Source: Polynucleobacter sp. MWH-Berg-3C6
GTDB taxonomy: Bacteria > Pseudomonadota > Gammaproteobacteria > Burkholderiales > Burkholderiaceae
Reading direction: 5' to 3'
Assembly (NCBI RefSeq): GCF_018881855.1
Contig: NZ_JACVPN010000003.1
Span: 146,373 to 210,372 of the forward strand
DNA: 64,000 nt
Part shown: piece after piece, positions 8,852 through 19,292 of the stretch
How the letters are laid out: the number at the start of each line of letters is the position of its first letter
How positions within the stretch are numbered: the first letter of the stretch is position 1
Position numbers and translations under genes: made by a program
The notes under the pieces: generated by a model
The model's database searches: none
Told to the model about the DNA's origin: nothing
What the model saw: the letters and a program-made list of their open reading frames with translations, nothing else

Positions 8852-9910
8852 ATGATTAAGGTAGGCATCGTTGGCGGCACAGGATATACCGGGGTGGAAT
8901 TATTGCGTTTATTGGCGCAGCATCCTGAGGTAAAAATTGTTGCTATTACTTCTCGTACAGAAGCTGGTATGCCAGTGGCTGAGATGTTCCCATCCTTACG
9001 TGGTCGTGTCGAGCTGAAATTTACGACGCCAGATGAAGCCAAATTAAATGAGTGTGATGTTGTCTTCTTTGCAACGCCACATGGCGTTGCTATGGCACAA
9101 GCAAAAGAATTACTCGCTAATAATGTCAAGATTCTGGATCTGGCGGCAGACTTCCGTTTGAAGGATGTCAAAGAGTTTGCGAAGTGGTACGGCATGGAAC
9201 ATGGCTGCCCAGAAATTTTGGCTGAAGCGGTTTATGGCTTGGCTGAAATTAATCGTGAGGCAATTAAAAAGGCGCGCGTGGTTGGCTTGGCGGGATGTTA
9301 TCCAACTTCAGTGCAGCTTGGGCTTGCGCCATTGCTATCTCCAAAATCTACTGGCGGGAAGCACTTAATTGATGGCACTCACATCATCTCTGATTCGAAG
9401 TCAGGCACTTCTGGTGCCGGGCGTAAAGCAGAGATTGGCACCTTATTGTCTGAGGCAAGCGATAACTTTAAGGCCTACGGTGTTAAAGGCCATCGTCACC
9501 TCCCTGAAATTGTGCAAGGCTTAAAGGCCATCGCCGGCCACGACCAAATTGGACTGACATTTGTGCCGCATCTCACACCGATGGTGAGGGGTATTCATTC
9601 AACCTTATATGTGCGTTTGACTGAGGCTGGAATGGGTGTCGATTATCAGGTGCTTTATGAGAATTTCTACAAGGATGAGCCTTTCGTAGATGTAATGCCA
9701 GCCGGAAGCCATCCAGAAACACGTTCTGTTAGGGGTAGTAATGGCATCCGGATTGCGATTCATCGTCCTGGCGGCGGCGATACTTTGGTTATTTTGGTAG
9801 TGGAAGACAATTTGGTGAAAGGTGCTTCAGGCCAGGGCGTCCAGTGTATGAACCTCATGTTTGGCTTGCCTGAAACCACGGGCCTGACCCAGATTGCGGT
9901 TTCCCCATAA
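8852..9910 (+). CDS. argC: N-acetyl-gamma-glutamyl-phosphate reductase
   Basis: Third step of arginine synthesis: NADPH-dependent reduction of N-acetylglutamyl phosphate to the semialdehyde. The 352-residue protein has the Rossmann turn [14 protein letters not shown] and the catalytic Cys in GLAGCYPTS. The reading frame is open from a TTG at 8840, but the ATG at 8852 is preferred: a GGAG ribosome site at 8842-8845 lies 6 bases before it, and it gives the normal N-terminus [11 protein letters not shown]. It stands alone between the rpsI terminator and erpA. Confidence 0.96.
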   Translation: MIKVGIVGGTGYTGVELLRLLAQHPEVKIVAITSRTEAGMPVAEMFPSLRGRVELKFTTPDEAKLNECDVVFFATPHGVAMAQAKELLANNVKILDLAADFRLKDVKEFAKWYGMEHGCPEILAEAVYGLAEINREAIKKARVVGLAGCYPTSVQLGLAPLLSPKSTGGKHLIDGTHIISDSKSGTSGAGRKAEIGTLLSEASDNFKAYGVKGHRHLPEIVQGLKAIAGHDQIGLTFVPHLTPMVRGIHSTLYVRLTEAGMGVDYQVLYENFYKDEPFVDVMPAGSHPETRSVRGSNGIRIAIHRPGGGDTLVILVVEDNLVKGASGQGVQCMNLMFGLPETTGLTQIAVSP

Positions 9911-9978
9911 AGACCCTTCAGCAGGCTGGGAATTAAAAGCCTAAAATGAATTATCGTTTTCTGAATTAGGAGCAAATC

Positions 9979-10353
9979 ATGACTGAATTAGCTACGCAAA
10001 CAGCACAAGATTTAGCTGAGCCACCAACCCCATTGGTGTTTACGGATAGTGCCGCTGCGAAAGTGGCTGACTTGATTGCTGAAGAGGGCAATCCAGAGTT
10101 GAAGTTGCGCGTATTCGTGCAAGGTGGTGGTTGCTCAGGTTTTCAGTATGGCTTCACGTTTGATGATGCCGTAAACGAGGATGACACCCTCTTTGAAAAG
10201 AATGGCGTTACTCTTTTAGTGGATTCAATGAGCTTCCAATATTTGGTTGGCGCTGAGATTGACTACAAAGAAGATATCAATGGATCACAGTTTGTGATTA
10301 AGAATCCAAATGCCACAACGACTTGTGGTTGTGGATCTTCATTCTCTGCTTAA
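9979..10353 (+). CDS. erpA: iron-sulfur cluster insertion protein ErpA
   Basis: A-type Fe-S carrier of 124 residues that delivers clusters to apoproteins, including those of isoprenoid synthesis and respiration. The three conserved Cys are present, one in GGGCSGF and two in the C-terminal TTCGCGSSF. An AGGAG ribosome site precedes the ATG. The gene is forward and convergent with anmK; only 12 bases separate their stops and no terminator is evident. Confidence 0.95.
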   Translation: MTELATQTAQDLAEPPTPLVFTDSAAAKVADLIAEEGNPELKLRVFVQGGGCSGFQYGFTFDDAVNEDDTLFEKNGVTLLVDSMSFQYLVGAEIDYKEDINGSQFVIKNPNATTTCGCGSSFSA

Positions 10354-10365
10354 GGAAATCAAAAA

Positions 10366-11493
10366 CTACGCAGGATAGCAAGCGCCTAGAATTCTAGGGC
10401 CCTTCGCTCCCGTAACGGCTGGCAAATTTGCTGGCCGTTTTTCTTTATGGGCCCAAGCAAGCCAGGCAAAAGCAAGGCCCTCAACGAGTTGCGGATCAAT
10501 GCCAGCAGAGTCACTGGTTGTAATTTCTATCGGGCCTTTGAATACATGCTGAGCTTTAACCTTCAGTAAATTCATCAACGCATTATTTCGAGCGCCGCCT
10601 CCACAGACAATCAGTGCATGGGTTTGCGGGGCATACCTTAACAAAGACTCTAATGCGGAATGTGCAGTTAAATGTAATAGTGTTGCTTGTACATCTTCAG
10701 CGAGATGATTGTCTTGACCTATTTTTTCTTGCAACCAAGCAAGATGAAAATCATCCCTTCCAGTGCTTTTCGGGGGTGCTTTGCTAAAGAAAGAATCAGA
10801 CAACATCTTTGTTAGAAGCGCTTCACTTACTTTACCTTGCAGCGCCCAATTACCGTTTTCATCATAGGCATTGCCTTGATGCTCATGTATCCAAGCATCC
10901 ATCAACATATTTCCTGGACCACAATCAAATCCGGTCACTTCACCATTTTTTGGTAGAAGTGTCAGGTTGGCAATTCCACCAATATTGAGGATGGCTAAAT
11001 TTTTATCTTCTACAAATTGCTGTGCATGAAAGGCTGGCACCAATGGTGCACCATGACCACCTGCAGCAATATCACGACTTCTAAAGTCTGCGATGACATC
11101 TATTCCCGTCTTTTCAGCTAGGAGGGCAGGGTTGAGTGTTTGGTGGGTGTATGCCATATCCCCAAGCTGTGGTTGATGACGAATGGTTTGACCGTGCGCA
11201 CCAATGGCGGTGATATCTGAGGGCTGTAAATGTGCTTTTTTAAGCAATTGATTTACTGCTTCTGCATAAGCTAAGGCAAGGGCATTACCAGCCTGTTTCT
11301 CACGATGAAGTTCATTGGGGCCGGGGCTTTGAAGGTCAAAAAGGGTCTTACGAAGCTCAGGGCTAAAGGGGGTAGACACCGCTTCTAAAGCGCTGGTTTC
11401 CCCGTTGGGCCCAATCTGAGCTAGAACAGCATCTATCCCATCCAGGCTAGTACCAGACATGAGGCCAATATAGAGGGAGTGCAGTTTGTTCAT
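10366..11493 (-). CDS. anmK: anhydro-N-acetylmuramic acid kinase
   Basis: Cytoplasmic kinase that opens and phosphorylates 1,6-anhydro-MurNAc released during murein recycling, giving MurNAc-6-phosphate. At 375 residues it has the N-terminal ATP-binding signature GLMSGTSLDGIDAV, the catalytic region GFDCGPGNMLMD and the C-terminal VCGGGARN motif. With amgK and murU about 10 kb away, the window holds much of the AnmK-AmgK-MurU recycling route known from Pseudomonas. It is divergent from tyrS across 73 bases that must carry both promoters. Confidence 0.95.
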   Translation of the reverse strand: MNKLHSLYIGLMSGTSLDGIDAVLAQIGPNGETSALEAVSTPFSPELRKTLFDLQSPGPNELHREKQAGNALALAYAEAVNQLLKKAHLQPSDITAIGAHGQTIRHQPQLGDMAYTHQTLNPALLAEKTGIDVIADFRSRDIAAGGHGAPLVPAFHAQQFVEDKNLAILNIGGIANLTLLPKNGEVTGFDCGPGNMLMDAWIHEHQGNAYDENGNWALQGKVSEALLTKMLSDSFFSKAPPKSTGRDDFHLAWLQEKIGQDNHLAEDVQATLLHLTAHSALESLLRYAPQTHALIVCGGGARNNALMNLLKVKAQHVFKGPIEITTSDSAGIDPQLVEGLAFAWLAWAHKEKRPANLPAVTGAKGPRILGACYPA

Positions 11494-11566
11494 CTAGTTC
11501 TCAGGAATGCGACAATTATGCTTAACAATTTAAATACTAAATAACTGTATCAGCATCCGAATCAGT

Positions 11567-12799
11567 ATGACGGCGAAACCAGAACAAAAATATCCATTAA
11601 CCCCTGAAGTCTTTGCGGCACTCGAAGTTACTAAACGTGGCTGTGACGAGTTATTGGTTGAAGCGGATTGGGTTCAAAAGCTAGCCCGTAGTCAGGCTAC
11701 CAAGACTCCACTGCGAATTAAGCTGGGTTTAGATCCAACGGCGCCTGACATTCATTTGGGGCATACAGTCGTTTTAAATAAATTACGTCAGTTACAAGAC
11801 TTAGGTCATACAGTCATTTTCTTGATTGGTGATTTCACCAGCATGATTGGTGATCCATCGGGTCGTAACGCGACTCGCCCTCCTTTGACTGCAGAAGAGA
11901 TTGCAGTCAATGCAGAGACCTACTATCGTCAAGCGAGTATGGTGCTAGATCCCTCTAAAACGGAAGTACGTTACAACAGTGAGTGGTGTGATCCCTTAGG
12001 TGCCCGCGGCATGATTCAGTTGGCAGCAAAACATACCGTTGCTCGTATGCTTGAGCGCGATGACTTTACGAAGCGTTATCGCAATGGTGTACCCATCTCT
12101 ATTCATGAATTTTTATATCCGCTCATGCAAGGCTATGACTCTGTTGCGCTCAAGAGTGATTTAGAGCTTGGTGGTACAGATCAAAAATTTAATCTTCTGG
12201 TTGGCCGCGAACTCCAGCGTGAGTATGGCCAGGAGCCACAATGTATTTTGACAATGCCACTCCTAGTTGGTTTGGATGGTGTTGAGAAGATGAGCAAATC
12301 CAAAGGCAATTACATTGGTATTAGTGAGCCTGCTGGTGAGATGTTTGGAAAGCTATTAAGCATCTCTGATGACTTGATGTGGGATTACTTCACATTACTC
12401 TCATTTAGACCCATGTCCGAAATTGATTTAATGAAGCAGGAGGTTGCTGCTGGCCGTAATCCAAAAGACTGCAAAGTACTTCTCGCACAAGAAATCGTCG
12501 CGCGTTTTCATTCGCAGGCTGCTGCAGAAAAAGCCCTGGAGGACTTTAATCACCGCGCTAAAGGCGGTGTTCCTGGTGAGATTCCAGAGGTTAACCTCAC
12601 TGGCGCTCCCATGGCAATTGCTAACCTTTTAAAGGCTGCAGGTCTGGCTCCATCTACCTCCGAGGCTAATCGCAACATCGAGCAAAACGGTGTGAAGATT
12701 GATGGCGCAACAGTGAGCGACAAGCAAGCAAAGATTGAAGCGGGTACTTATGTTGTGCAGGTGGGCAAACGCAAGTTTGCCAAAGTAACGCTAGTTTAA
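11567..12799 (+). CDS. tyrS: tyrosyl-tRNA synthetase
   Basis: Class I synthetase of 410 residues. The HIGH motif appears as HLGH (about residues 60-63), the KMSKS motif is at about residue 240 (EKMSKSKGN), and an S4-type RNA-binding domain forms the C-terminus (about 345-410). The length fits the TyrZ-like bacterial branch. The last four bases overlap the convergent ruvB stop, so no terminator fits between the genes. Confidence 0.96.
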   Translation: MTAKPEQKYPLTPEVFAALEVTKRGCDELLVEADWVQKLARSQATKTPLRIKLGLDPTAPDIHLGHTVVLNKLRQLQDLGHTVIFLIGDFTSMIGDPSGRNATRPPLTAEEIAVNAETYYRQASMVLDPSKTEVRYNSEWCDPLGARGMIQLAAKHTVARMLERDDFTKRYRNGVPISIHEFLYPLMQGYDSVALKSDLELGGTDQKFNLLVGRELQREYGQEPQCILTMPLLVGLDGVEKMSKSKGNYIGISEPAGEMFGKLLSISDDLMWDYFTLLSFRPMSEIDLMKQEVAAGRNPKDCKVLLAQEIVARFHSQAAAEKALEDFNHRAKGGVPGEIPEVNLTGAPMAIANLLKAAGLAPSTSEANRNIEQNGVKIDGATVSDKQAKIEAGTYVVQVGKRKFAKVTLV

Positions 12800-13866
12800 A
12801 TATCTAAGCTAGCAGTACCACTTGGAGGCGTTAAGCCAAAGTGCTCATAGGCCTGACGGGTCGCAACTCGACCACGTGAAGTTCTTTGTAGATATCCCTG
12901 CTGAATCAAGTAAGGCTCGAGAACATCTTCAATCGTATCGCGTTCTTCGCCAATAGCTGCGGCCAAATTATCGATGCCTACTGGCCCGCCATCAAACTTA
13001 TGCAAGATAGCTTCTAGCAATTTTCTATCCATGACATCAAAGCCGCTCGGATCTACATCAAGCATTTTTAAGGCTGCATCAGCCATGGCTTTGGTGATGG
13101 TGCCAGTACCTTTTACTTCCGCGTAGTCTCGTACACGTCGGAGTAAGCGGTTCGCAATTCGGGGTGTTCCTCTCGCACGCTTTGCAATTTCTACTGAACC
13201 CTCTGGGTCAATATCCGCTTTAAGTAAGCTGGCTGAGCGGTTAATAATTTTGGTGAGCTCTTCTGTGGTGTAGAACTCGAGTCTTGCCACGATACCAAAG
13301 CGATCACGCAATGGGTTAGTGAGCATACCAGCGCGTGTCGTTGCGCCGATCAAGGTAAAAGGCTTGAGATCAATCTTGACGCTACGTGCTGCAGGACCTT
13401 CGCCAATCATGATGTCTAAGCTGTAGTCCTCAAGCGCTGGATAGAGAATCTCTTCAACCACTGGCGAGAGGCGATGAATCTCATCGATAAAGAGCACATC
13501 GTTTGCTTCGAGATTGGTCAGTAATGCAGCCAGGTCACCAGGTCTATCGAGAACTGGCCCGCTGGTTTGACGTAGATTGACACCAAGCTCTCTAGCAATG
13601 ATGTGGGCTAGAGTAGTTTTACCAAGTCCTGGGGGCCCAAAAAGAAGAACATGATCTAAGGCTTCTTGACGTGCTCGAGTCGCACTAATAAAGATTTCTA
13701 ATTGGGCGCGAGCTTTGGTTTGACCAACGTACTCATCCAACTGTTTAGGACGAAGCGCTCTTTCAAAGACGGCTTCAGAGTTTCCTGCAGATCCGCTCAC
13801 AATGCGGTCATTACCTTCCGGTAAATCTTCAGGAATAGCGCTTAGGTCGTCAGTGTGAATTGCCAT
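12796..13866 (-). CDS. ruvB: Holliday junction branch migration ATPase RuvB
   Basis: AAA+ motor of 356 residues that drives branch migration with RuvA. Visible are Walker [12 protein letters not shown], Walker [10 protein letters not shown], the sensor and arginine-finger region GATTRAGML, and the C-terminal winged helix (about residues 270-340). It is the last gene of the minus-strand run purH-ruvC-ruvA-ruvB and overlaps the tyrS stop by four bases. Confidence 0.97.
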   Translation of the reverse strand: MAIHTDDLSAIPEDLPEGNDRIVSGSAGNSEAVFERALRPKQLDEYVGQTKARAQLEIFISATRARQEALDHVLLFGPPGLGKTTLAHIIARELGVNLRQTSGPVLDRPGDLAALLTNLEANDVLFIDEIHRLSPVVEEILYPALEDYSLDIMIGEGPAARSVKIDLKPFTLIGATTRAGMLTNPLRDRFGIVARLEFYTTEELTKIINRSASLLKADIDPEGSVEIAKRARGTPRIANRLLRRVRDYAEVKGTGTITKAMADAALKMLDVDPSGFDVMDRKLLEAILHKFDGGPVGIDNLAAAIGEERDTIEDVLEPYLIQQGYLQRTSRGRVATRQAYEHFGLTPPSGTASLDI

Positions 13867-13893
13867 ACCGCAAGTGTAGTGGTGTTTATCTCA

Positions 13894-14475
13894 TTAGGGC
13901 TTAGATAGATACTTCAAGCCCATTCGTATGCCGTCAGAAACCGAGGTATCAGGAGGGATTTGCTTGAGGGCCAAGAGAGCCTCTTTTTCTGAGTAGCCTA
14001 AAGCTAGGAGTGCTTGCAATACTTCACTGCTAGCTTCTATCGCTTGAGGTTTACCTGAGCTAACTCCTAAGTCTGGAGCCAGTTTTCCTTTAAGTTCTAA
14101 ACAAAGACGCTCAGCAGTTTTCTTACCAATACCAGGTACTTGGGTTAAGCGCCCCGCTTCTTGTAGTGCAATTGCCTGGGCTAATTCATTGACACTCATG
14201 CCAGAGAGAACTGCTAATGCGGTTCTTGAGCCAACACCACTGATCTTAATGAGCTGTCTAAATGCCTCACGTTCAGTTTCGGTAGCAAAGCCAAAGAGTT
14301 GCTGGGCATCTTCGCGTACTTGAAAGTGTGTGAGAAGGGTAATTTTTTGACCAGCTTGAGGAAGCTGATACAAGGTACTCATTGGCACATCGACTTCATA
14401 GCCGATACCTTGGCAATCTACCAAGAGCCTAGGAGGATGAACTGAAACGAGGGTTCCTTGAATGCGACCAATCAT
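13894..14475 (-). CDS. ruvA: Holliday junction DNA-binding protein RuvA
   Basis: Junction-binding subunit of the RuvAB motor, 193 residues. It has an N-terminal OB fold ([10 protein letters not shown]), two helix-hairpin-helix elements ([16 protein letters not shown] and [15 protein letters not shown]) and the C-terminal domain III that contacts RuvB (about residues 145-193). It lies between ruvC and ruvB with short gaps, in the usual order. Confidence 0.97.
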   Translation of the reverse strand: MIGRIQGTLVSVHPPRLLVDCQGIGYEVDVPMSTLYQLPQAGQKITLLTHFQVREDAQQLFGFATETEREAFRQLIKISGVGSRTALAVLSGMSVNELAQAIALQEAGRLTQVPGIGKKTAERLCLELKGKLAPDLGVSSGKPQAIEASSEVLQALLALGYSEKEALLALKQIPPDTSVSDGIRMGLKYLSKP

Positions 14476-14510
14476 ATAAAGATCTTAACCTGTAATGTAC
14501 TCAGATATTT

Positions 14511-15029
14511 TTATTTGCTACGTTTTTTAGGAGCCAGGGCCGCAGTAATTGCTTGTGGAATTTGCGCATGATGAGCGGCACAGATCGCAACTCCTAAAGC
14601 ATCTGAGGCATCCGGTCCTGGAGCGCGATTGAGCTTGAGTAGACGCTTTACCATTTCCTGGACTTGAGGCTTAGCAGCGCGACCCGTGCCCACAATGGCT
14701 TGTTTAACTCTGAGAGCGCTGTATTCAGCAACTGGAAGGTTCGCTGAAACTAGTGCAGCAATTGCCGCACCCCTTGCCTGACCAAGCATCAGGGTCGAAC
14801 GTGGATTAACGTTTAAGAATACTTCTTCAATGGCGGCAGACTCCGGTTTATAAGTATCGAGAACTTCTTTAACGCCGGCATAGAGGGCGCCTAAGCGCTC
14901 TGGCAGACCTTTGGCTGGATCGCCACTTTCGATTGTTCCCGAGGCAACGTAAGTCAGTTTTTGGCCATCAACATCGATGACACCAAAACCAGTAGTGCGT
15001 AAACCTGGGTCAATTCCAATCCAACGCAT
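14511..15029 (-). CDS. ruvC: Holliday junction resolvase RuvC
   Basis: Dimeric endonuclease of 172 residues that cuts Holliday junctions. The acidic catalytic residues are visible: Asp in GIDPG near the N-terminus, Glu in AAIEEVF, and the C-terminal pair in [15 protein letters not shown]. It sits 31 bases after purH on the minus strand, and ruvA follows 35 bases later. Confidence 0.97.
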   Translation of the reverse strand: MRWIGIDPGLRTTGFGVIDVDGQKLTYVASGTIESGDPAKGLPERLGALYAGVKEVLDTYKPESAAIEEVFLNVNPRSTLMLGQARGAAIAALVSANLPVAEYSALRVKQAIVGTGRAAKPQVQEMVKRLLKLNRAPGPDASDALGVAICAAHHAQIPQAITAALAPKKRSK

Positions 15030-15060
15030 AGGTATTTAGTTTTCCCGAATCTCTTAATGC

Positions 15061-16641
15061 TTAATGGCGGAAATGACGTGTGCCAGTAAAGATCATGGCA
15101 ATACCATGTTCATTGGCTGCAGCAATAATTTCATCATCACGCATACTGCCACCTGGCTGAATTGCGCAACTTGCACCACCGTTTACAACAACATCCAAGC
15201 CATCGCGGAATGGGAAGAAGGCGTCACTCGCTACCGCGGAGCCCTTCAAGCTTAAGCCTGCATTTTCGGCTTTAATACTTGCCATGCGCGCAGAGTCCAC
15301 GCGACTCATTTGACCGGCACCAATTCCCAGTGTCATACCATTGGCGCAATACACAATTGCATTAGATTTAACAAACTTTGCAACGCGCCAAGCGAACATC
15401 ATATCGTTCATCTCGCTTGGAGTAGGCTGTCTTTGGCTTACAACACGCATTTCGCTTTGCAGAACATTCTTAGAGTCCGGTGATTGCACTAATAACCCAC
15501 CGCCAACACGTTTGAAATCAAAATTATTAAATGCGGCACCCAAAGGAATCTCTAAGAGGCGCACATTTTGTTTTGCAGCGAAAATCGCTTTTGCCTCATC
15601 GCTAAAGCTTGGGGCAATAAGTACCTCCACAAATTGTTTGGAGATAGCTTGGGCTGCAGCGCCATCACACGGCACATTGAAAGCAATAATTCCACCAAAG
15701 GCTGAGCTCGGATCGGTTTTGAAAGCCTTTTCGTAGGCTTCTACTGCCGTTGCACCAACAGCTACACCACATGGGTTGGCGTGCTTGATGATGACGCAGG
15801 CAGCAGCGCCGCCAGTATTACCTGTAAAGCTCTTGACGCACTCCCAAGCAGAGTCCGCATCAGCAATGTTGTTATAAGAAAGCTCTTTACCTTGTAATTG
15901 TTTGTAGTTAGCAAGTGCGCCGTCTACTGGATAAATATCTTTATAGAATGCGGCGGATTGATGTGGGTTCTCGCCGTAGCGCATCTCTTGCACTTTTTCA
16001 AAAGCAAGATGCAAAGTTTCTGGATAAGAGGATCTGGCTTTATGATCTAAGTCGTCACCCAATGCAGAAAGATAATTGGCAATCGCACCATCGTACTGCG
16101 CAGTGTGCGCAAATACTTTTTTAGCCAGAGCTAAGTTAGTTTTATAAGAAACTACATTCTTGTTGGCTTTCATTTCCGCCAATACTGGTGCGTAATCTTC
16201 AGGGGAAATCAACACGGTCACATCTTGATGATTTTTAGCTGCAGCCCGCAACATGGCTGGGCCACCAATATCAATATTTTCGACTGCGTCTTCAAAAGAA
16301 CAGGTCTCTTTAGCAACCGTTTCATTGAAGGGGTATAGGTTGATGACCAGCATATCGATAGTATCGATACCATGCTCTTTCAGGGCTGCCATATGCTCAG
16401 GGAAGTCTCTGCGCGCCAATAGGCCGCCATGCACCATGGGGTGAAGCGTCTTGACACGTCCATCCAACATTTCTGGAAACTTCGTTAAAGAAGAGACCTC
16501 TACTACCGGTAGATTATTTTCAGCTAGAAGCTTAGCTGTTCCGCCAGTCGAAATCAGTTTGATGCCCTGCTCATGAAGAGCTTTAGCAAAAGGCACGATG
16601 CCATTTTTATCAGAGACGGAAAGGAGGGCTGTACGGATCAT
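15061..16641 (-). CDS. purH: bifunctional AICAR transformylase / IMP cyclohydrolase
   Basis: Catalyses the last two steps of purine synthesis. The 526-residue protein has an N-terminal MGS-like cyclohydrolase domain (starting [14 protein letters not shown], with the STGGTAK loop) and a C-terminal AICAR transformylase domain containing [11 protein letters not shown] and the terminal [10 protein letters not shown] segment. The length is standard. It lies between fis and ruvC in a minus-strand cluster, an arrangement common in betaproteobacteria. Confidence 0.97.
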   Translation of the reverse strand: MIRTALLSVSDKNGIVPFAKALHEQGIKLISTGGTAKLLAENNLPVVEVSSLTKFPEMLDGRVKTLHPMVHGGLLARRDFPEHMAALKEHGIDTIDMLVINLYPFNETVAKETCSFEDAVENIDIGGPAMLRAAAKNHQDVTVLISPEDYAPVLAEMKANKNVVSYKTNLALAKKVFAHTAQYDGAIANYLSALGDDLDHKARSSYPETLHLAFEKVQEMRYGENPHQSAAFYKDIYPVDGALANYKQLQGKELSYNNIADADSAWECVKSFTGNTGGAAACVIIKHANPCGVAVGATAVEAYEKAFKTDPSSAFGGIIAFNVPCDGAAAQAISKQFVEVLIAPSFSDEAKAIFAAKQNVRLLEIPLGAAFNNFDFKRVGGGLLVQSPDSKNVLQSEMRVVSQRQPTPSEMNDMMFAWRVAKFVKSNAIVYCANGMTLGIGAGQMSRVDSARMASIKAENAGLSLKGSAVASDAFFPFRDGLDVVVNGGASCAIQPGGSMRDDEIIAAANEHGIAMIFTGTRHFRH

Positions 16642-16685
16642 ATTTTCGAAGGGTCTTATTGGTAAATGGTGTATCGATGACTTAC

Positions 16686-16925
16686 TTATTTCAGTATTTG
16701 ATGCTCGACCAGTTTTTTATGCAGAGTATTGCGATTGATCCCAAGATATTGGGCTGCTAGCGATTGGTTTTGTTTGGCATGCTGCATGACGAGCTCTAGC
16801 ACTGGTTTTTCAACGACAGTTAATACCATTTGATAGATGTCAGAGGGAGGTGTGCCCTTGAGGTCATTTAAATAACTTTGCAACTGGGTTTCAATACATT
16901 CGGTAATAGGGTGTTTATTGGTCAT
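16686..16925 (-). CDS. fis: Fis-family DNA-binding protein
   Basis: Small nucleoid-associated regulator of 79 residues, shorter at the N-terminus than E. coli Fis (98). The C-terminal helix-turn-helix [20 protein letters not shown] is clear and matches the NtrC/Fis DNA-binding domain. It is 41 bases after dusB on the same strand, as in the dusB-fis operon of E. coli, which supports the assignment. The N-terminal beta-hairpin arms that contact Hin and Gin recombinases in E. coli are not obvious. Confidence 0.9.
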   Translation of the reverse strand: MTNKHPITECIETQLQSYLNDLKGTPPSDIYQMVLTVVEKPVLELVMQHAKQNQSLAAQYLGINRNTLHKKLVEHQILK

Positions 16926-16966
16926 AATTTATCTACATGCTAAAAACGAAAATAACTAAGGTGCAA

Positions 16967-17983
16967 CTAAGCTGCTTCTAAAAAAAGTAAACGGTCTGAA
17001 TGGGATTTCATCTCATCAAAATAATCATTCACCATTTGCAATTGAGTTTTGCAATCATCAGCAGTATTCATACGCTGACGAAATGCATGTGAATCACGCA
17101 AACCTTTGCAATACCAGCCAATATGCTTCCGGGCTGTACGCAAGCCAATGTGCTCACCATAAAACTCGTAATGATCAAGGAGATGGGCATTCATAATGGC
17201 TTGAATCTCATTGATTTCCGGAGTTGGGAGCTTGCCACCAGTGTCAAGGTAATGATTGATTTCGCGGAATATCCATGGACGACCTTGGGCAGCACGTCCA
17301 ATCATGATGGCATCAGCGCCAGTGATCTTTAAAACAGCCTCTGCCTTTTCTGGGCTATTGATGTCACCATTAGCAACTACCGGAATGCGCACATTAGTTT
17401 TTACAGCAGTAATCGTTTCATATTCTGCTTCACCGTGATATAGGTCTGCTCTGGTGCGACCATGAACGGTGAGCATCGAGATGCCAGATCGTTCTGCAAG
17501 GCGGGCAATTTCAATGGCATTTTTATGTTCGCGATCCCAGCCTGTACGAATTTTTAAAGTCACTGGTACTGCATCGGGACCAATACCAACCGCATTAACA
17601 ACGGCTTCCAAAATTTGCTGCACCAGCGGTTCATCTCGCAAGAGGGCTGAACCTGCGGCTACATTGCAAACCTTTTTTGCCGGGCAGCCCATATTGATAT
17701 CGATAATTTGTGCGCCGTGATCCACATTTATTTTTGCTGCTGCAGCCATCATGGCTGGGTCTGCGCCTGCAATTTGTACAGCGATTGGTTTGAATTCACC
17801 TACGTGATTAGCGCGACGTTGCGTCTTTTCGCTTTTCCAAAGCAGAGCATTGGAGGCCACCATTTCGGATACGGCATAACCTGCACCCAACTTCTTGCAA
17901 AGCTGTCTAAATGGGCGATCGGTCACCCCAGCCATAGGGGCCACAAATAGTCTATTTGCGAGGAGGTGAGGGCCGATCTTCAT
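16967..17983 (-). CDS. dusB: tRNA-dihydrouridine synthase B
   Basis: FMN-dependent enzyme of 338 residues that reduces specific uridines in the D-loop of tRNA. The flavin-binding start APMAGVTDRPFR, the catalytic Cys in DINMGCPAKKVC and the GRAAQGRPW phosphate-binding turn are present. It is first in the dusB-fis pair. The minus-strand region upstream (17984-18125) holds two short hairpins but no clear terminator or promoter. Confidence 0.96.
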   Translation of the reverse strand: MKIGPHLLANRLFVAPMAGVTDRPFRQLCKKLGAGYAVSEMVASNALLWKSEKTQRRANHVGEFKPIAVQIAGADPAMMAAAAKINVDHGAQIIDINMGCPAKKVCNVAAGSALLRDEPLVQQILEAVVNAVGIGPDAVPVTLKIRTGWDREHKNAIEIARLAERSGISMLTVHGRTRADLYHGEAEYETITAVKTNVRIPVVANGDINSPEKAEAVLKITGADAIMIGRAAQGRPWIFREINHYLDTGGKLPTPEINEIQAIMNAHLLDHYEFYGEHIGLRTARKHIGWYCKGLRDSHAFRQRMNTADDCKTQLQMVNDYFDEMKSHSDRLLFLEAA

Positions 17984-18125
17984 CTATTGGGGTTGGTGTA
18001 GGAGGTGTCTTGCGGAAAGCATGACACTTTAGCACAAAGAGATCTAAATCTGCCTAATTTTTAGGCAGGTTCTTTGATTCTGGTCAACGGAAGAATGTTG
18101 TGATTTTGGGGGCTTTTTAAGCCCC

Positions 18126-19283
18126 TTAGCGCCTGCCAAACATCATCTGGCGAGCTAAGGCTGTTTTGACTGGTGGAAGCCACTGCAGGGCGGATAAGGC
18201 CAATCCACGAGCCATCACAATTGGAGCAAGATTGGAAGTAAATACTCGAGCCATGAAGTCTGTCAGACCAATCGTGGTTGTTCTATCTGTTTTGCGACTT
18301 TGCGCATAGCTTTCTAATGCATTTTGAAGATCTACTGGAGTTTGGTTTTCTACTGCACCTGAAAATACCCCGACTAATTTTTCAGCAAGCAAAAAGGCAT
18401 CCCGTAATCCTAAATTTAATCCTTGCCCTGCAACTGGGTGCAGGGTTTGTGCGGCGTTACCAATCCAGACTTCATTGTCTTTGGTAATTTCCTTGCGGTA
18501 GTTCAGTCCTAACTCATACAAGCGACGATCTTGAATTTTTAAAAAGCGGCCAATGCGTGAACCAAATTCTTTTTGTAGGGATTCCAGAAAATCTGCATCA
18601 CTTAATTGCAGGCGATGCTGTGATGACTCTGGCGATCCACACCAAACTAGATTCAAAATATGATTGCCATAATGACTTGGAAGCACTGCTAATGGACCTT
18701 CAGAGGTAAAGCGTTCCCAGGCCTGATAGGGCGCTGCGTTTTCTACTTCAACTAATCCCACTAGGGCCGACTGGCCGTAGTCTCGCCCAGATTCAACCCA
18801 ATCTTGAGTTTTAAATAAGCCCCCTTCAGCATGCACTATGCATTTAGCATTCATGCTTACAGGGCTATCTTCTTTGTCAATGTGTAGCCATTCAAAATGA
18901 GGGCTCTGAGTTTGAATGATTCTCAATGCTTGGCGAAGTGTGATGTGAATATCACGATAGCGAATGATGTGACCCAAGGCATCTTGTTTAAGCTCTTCCC
19001 GTGTCATCAAGGCACGGCCAAATCGACCCGCCTGTGAAACATGTACGCGATGAATATCAGCGCATTCAGAGGGCCAGGCATGAATCGTATCGAGTAGAAG
19101 CTTGCTGCCATGCGAAAGGGCGATGCCTCGGCTATCAGCTGAAGCTAAATCAGCATCCTCTTTTGGGTTACGGTCGATCAGAGTAAGTTTTGCATCTGGA
19201 AACTTTTGTAGAGTCCAGGCTGCGCAAGCAAGGCCAACAGGTCCGCCTCCATGAATCAAGATATCGCAACTAGATGAACTCAT
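18126..19283 (-). CDS. ubiH: UbiH-like FAD monooxygenase of ubiquinone synthesis
   Basis: Flavin monooxygenase of 385 residues of the UbiH/UbiF/Coq6 family, which hydroxylates the ring of ubiquinone precursors. The FAD-binding turn is IHGGGPVGLACA at the N-terminus; the second FAD motif reads GNAAQTLHPVAGQGLNLG, with GN rather than GD as in E. coli UbiH. It follows pepP on the same strand with 9 bases of spacing, matching the pepP-ubiH order of E. coli. Which ring position it acts on is inferred from these two points only. Confidence 0.82.
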   Translation of the reverse strand: MSSSSCDILIHGGGPVGLACAAWTLQKFPDAKLTLIDRNPKEDADLASADSRGIALSHGSKLLLDTIHAWPSECADIHRVHVSQAGRFGRALMTREELKQDALGHIIRYRDIHITLRQALRIIQTQSPHFEWLHIDKEDSPVSMNAKCIVHAEGGLFKTQDWVESGRDYGQSALVGLVEVENAAPYQAWERFTSEGPLAVLPSHYGNHILNLVWCGSPESSQHRLQLSDADFLESLQKEFGSRIGRFLKIQDRRLYELGLNYRKEITKDNEVWIGNAAQTLHPVAGQGLNLGLRDAFLLAEKLVGVFSGAVENQTPVDLQNALESYAQSRKTDRTTTIGLTDFMARVFTSNLAPIVMARGLALSALQWLPPVKTALARQMMFGRR

Positions 19284-19292
19284 AGCTGATGT

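Noticed and set aside
15341..15736. 131-codon plus-strand frame opposite purH
   Set aside because: Shadow of purH, whose protein is well conserved over this stretch; no ribosome site or family resemblance.
18051..18124. Two hairpins (ctgcctaa/ttaggcag and ggggctt/aagcccc) between ubiH and dusB
   Set aside because: Stable stems, but without T runs in the minus-strand direction; not enough to call terminators.
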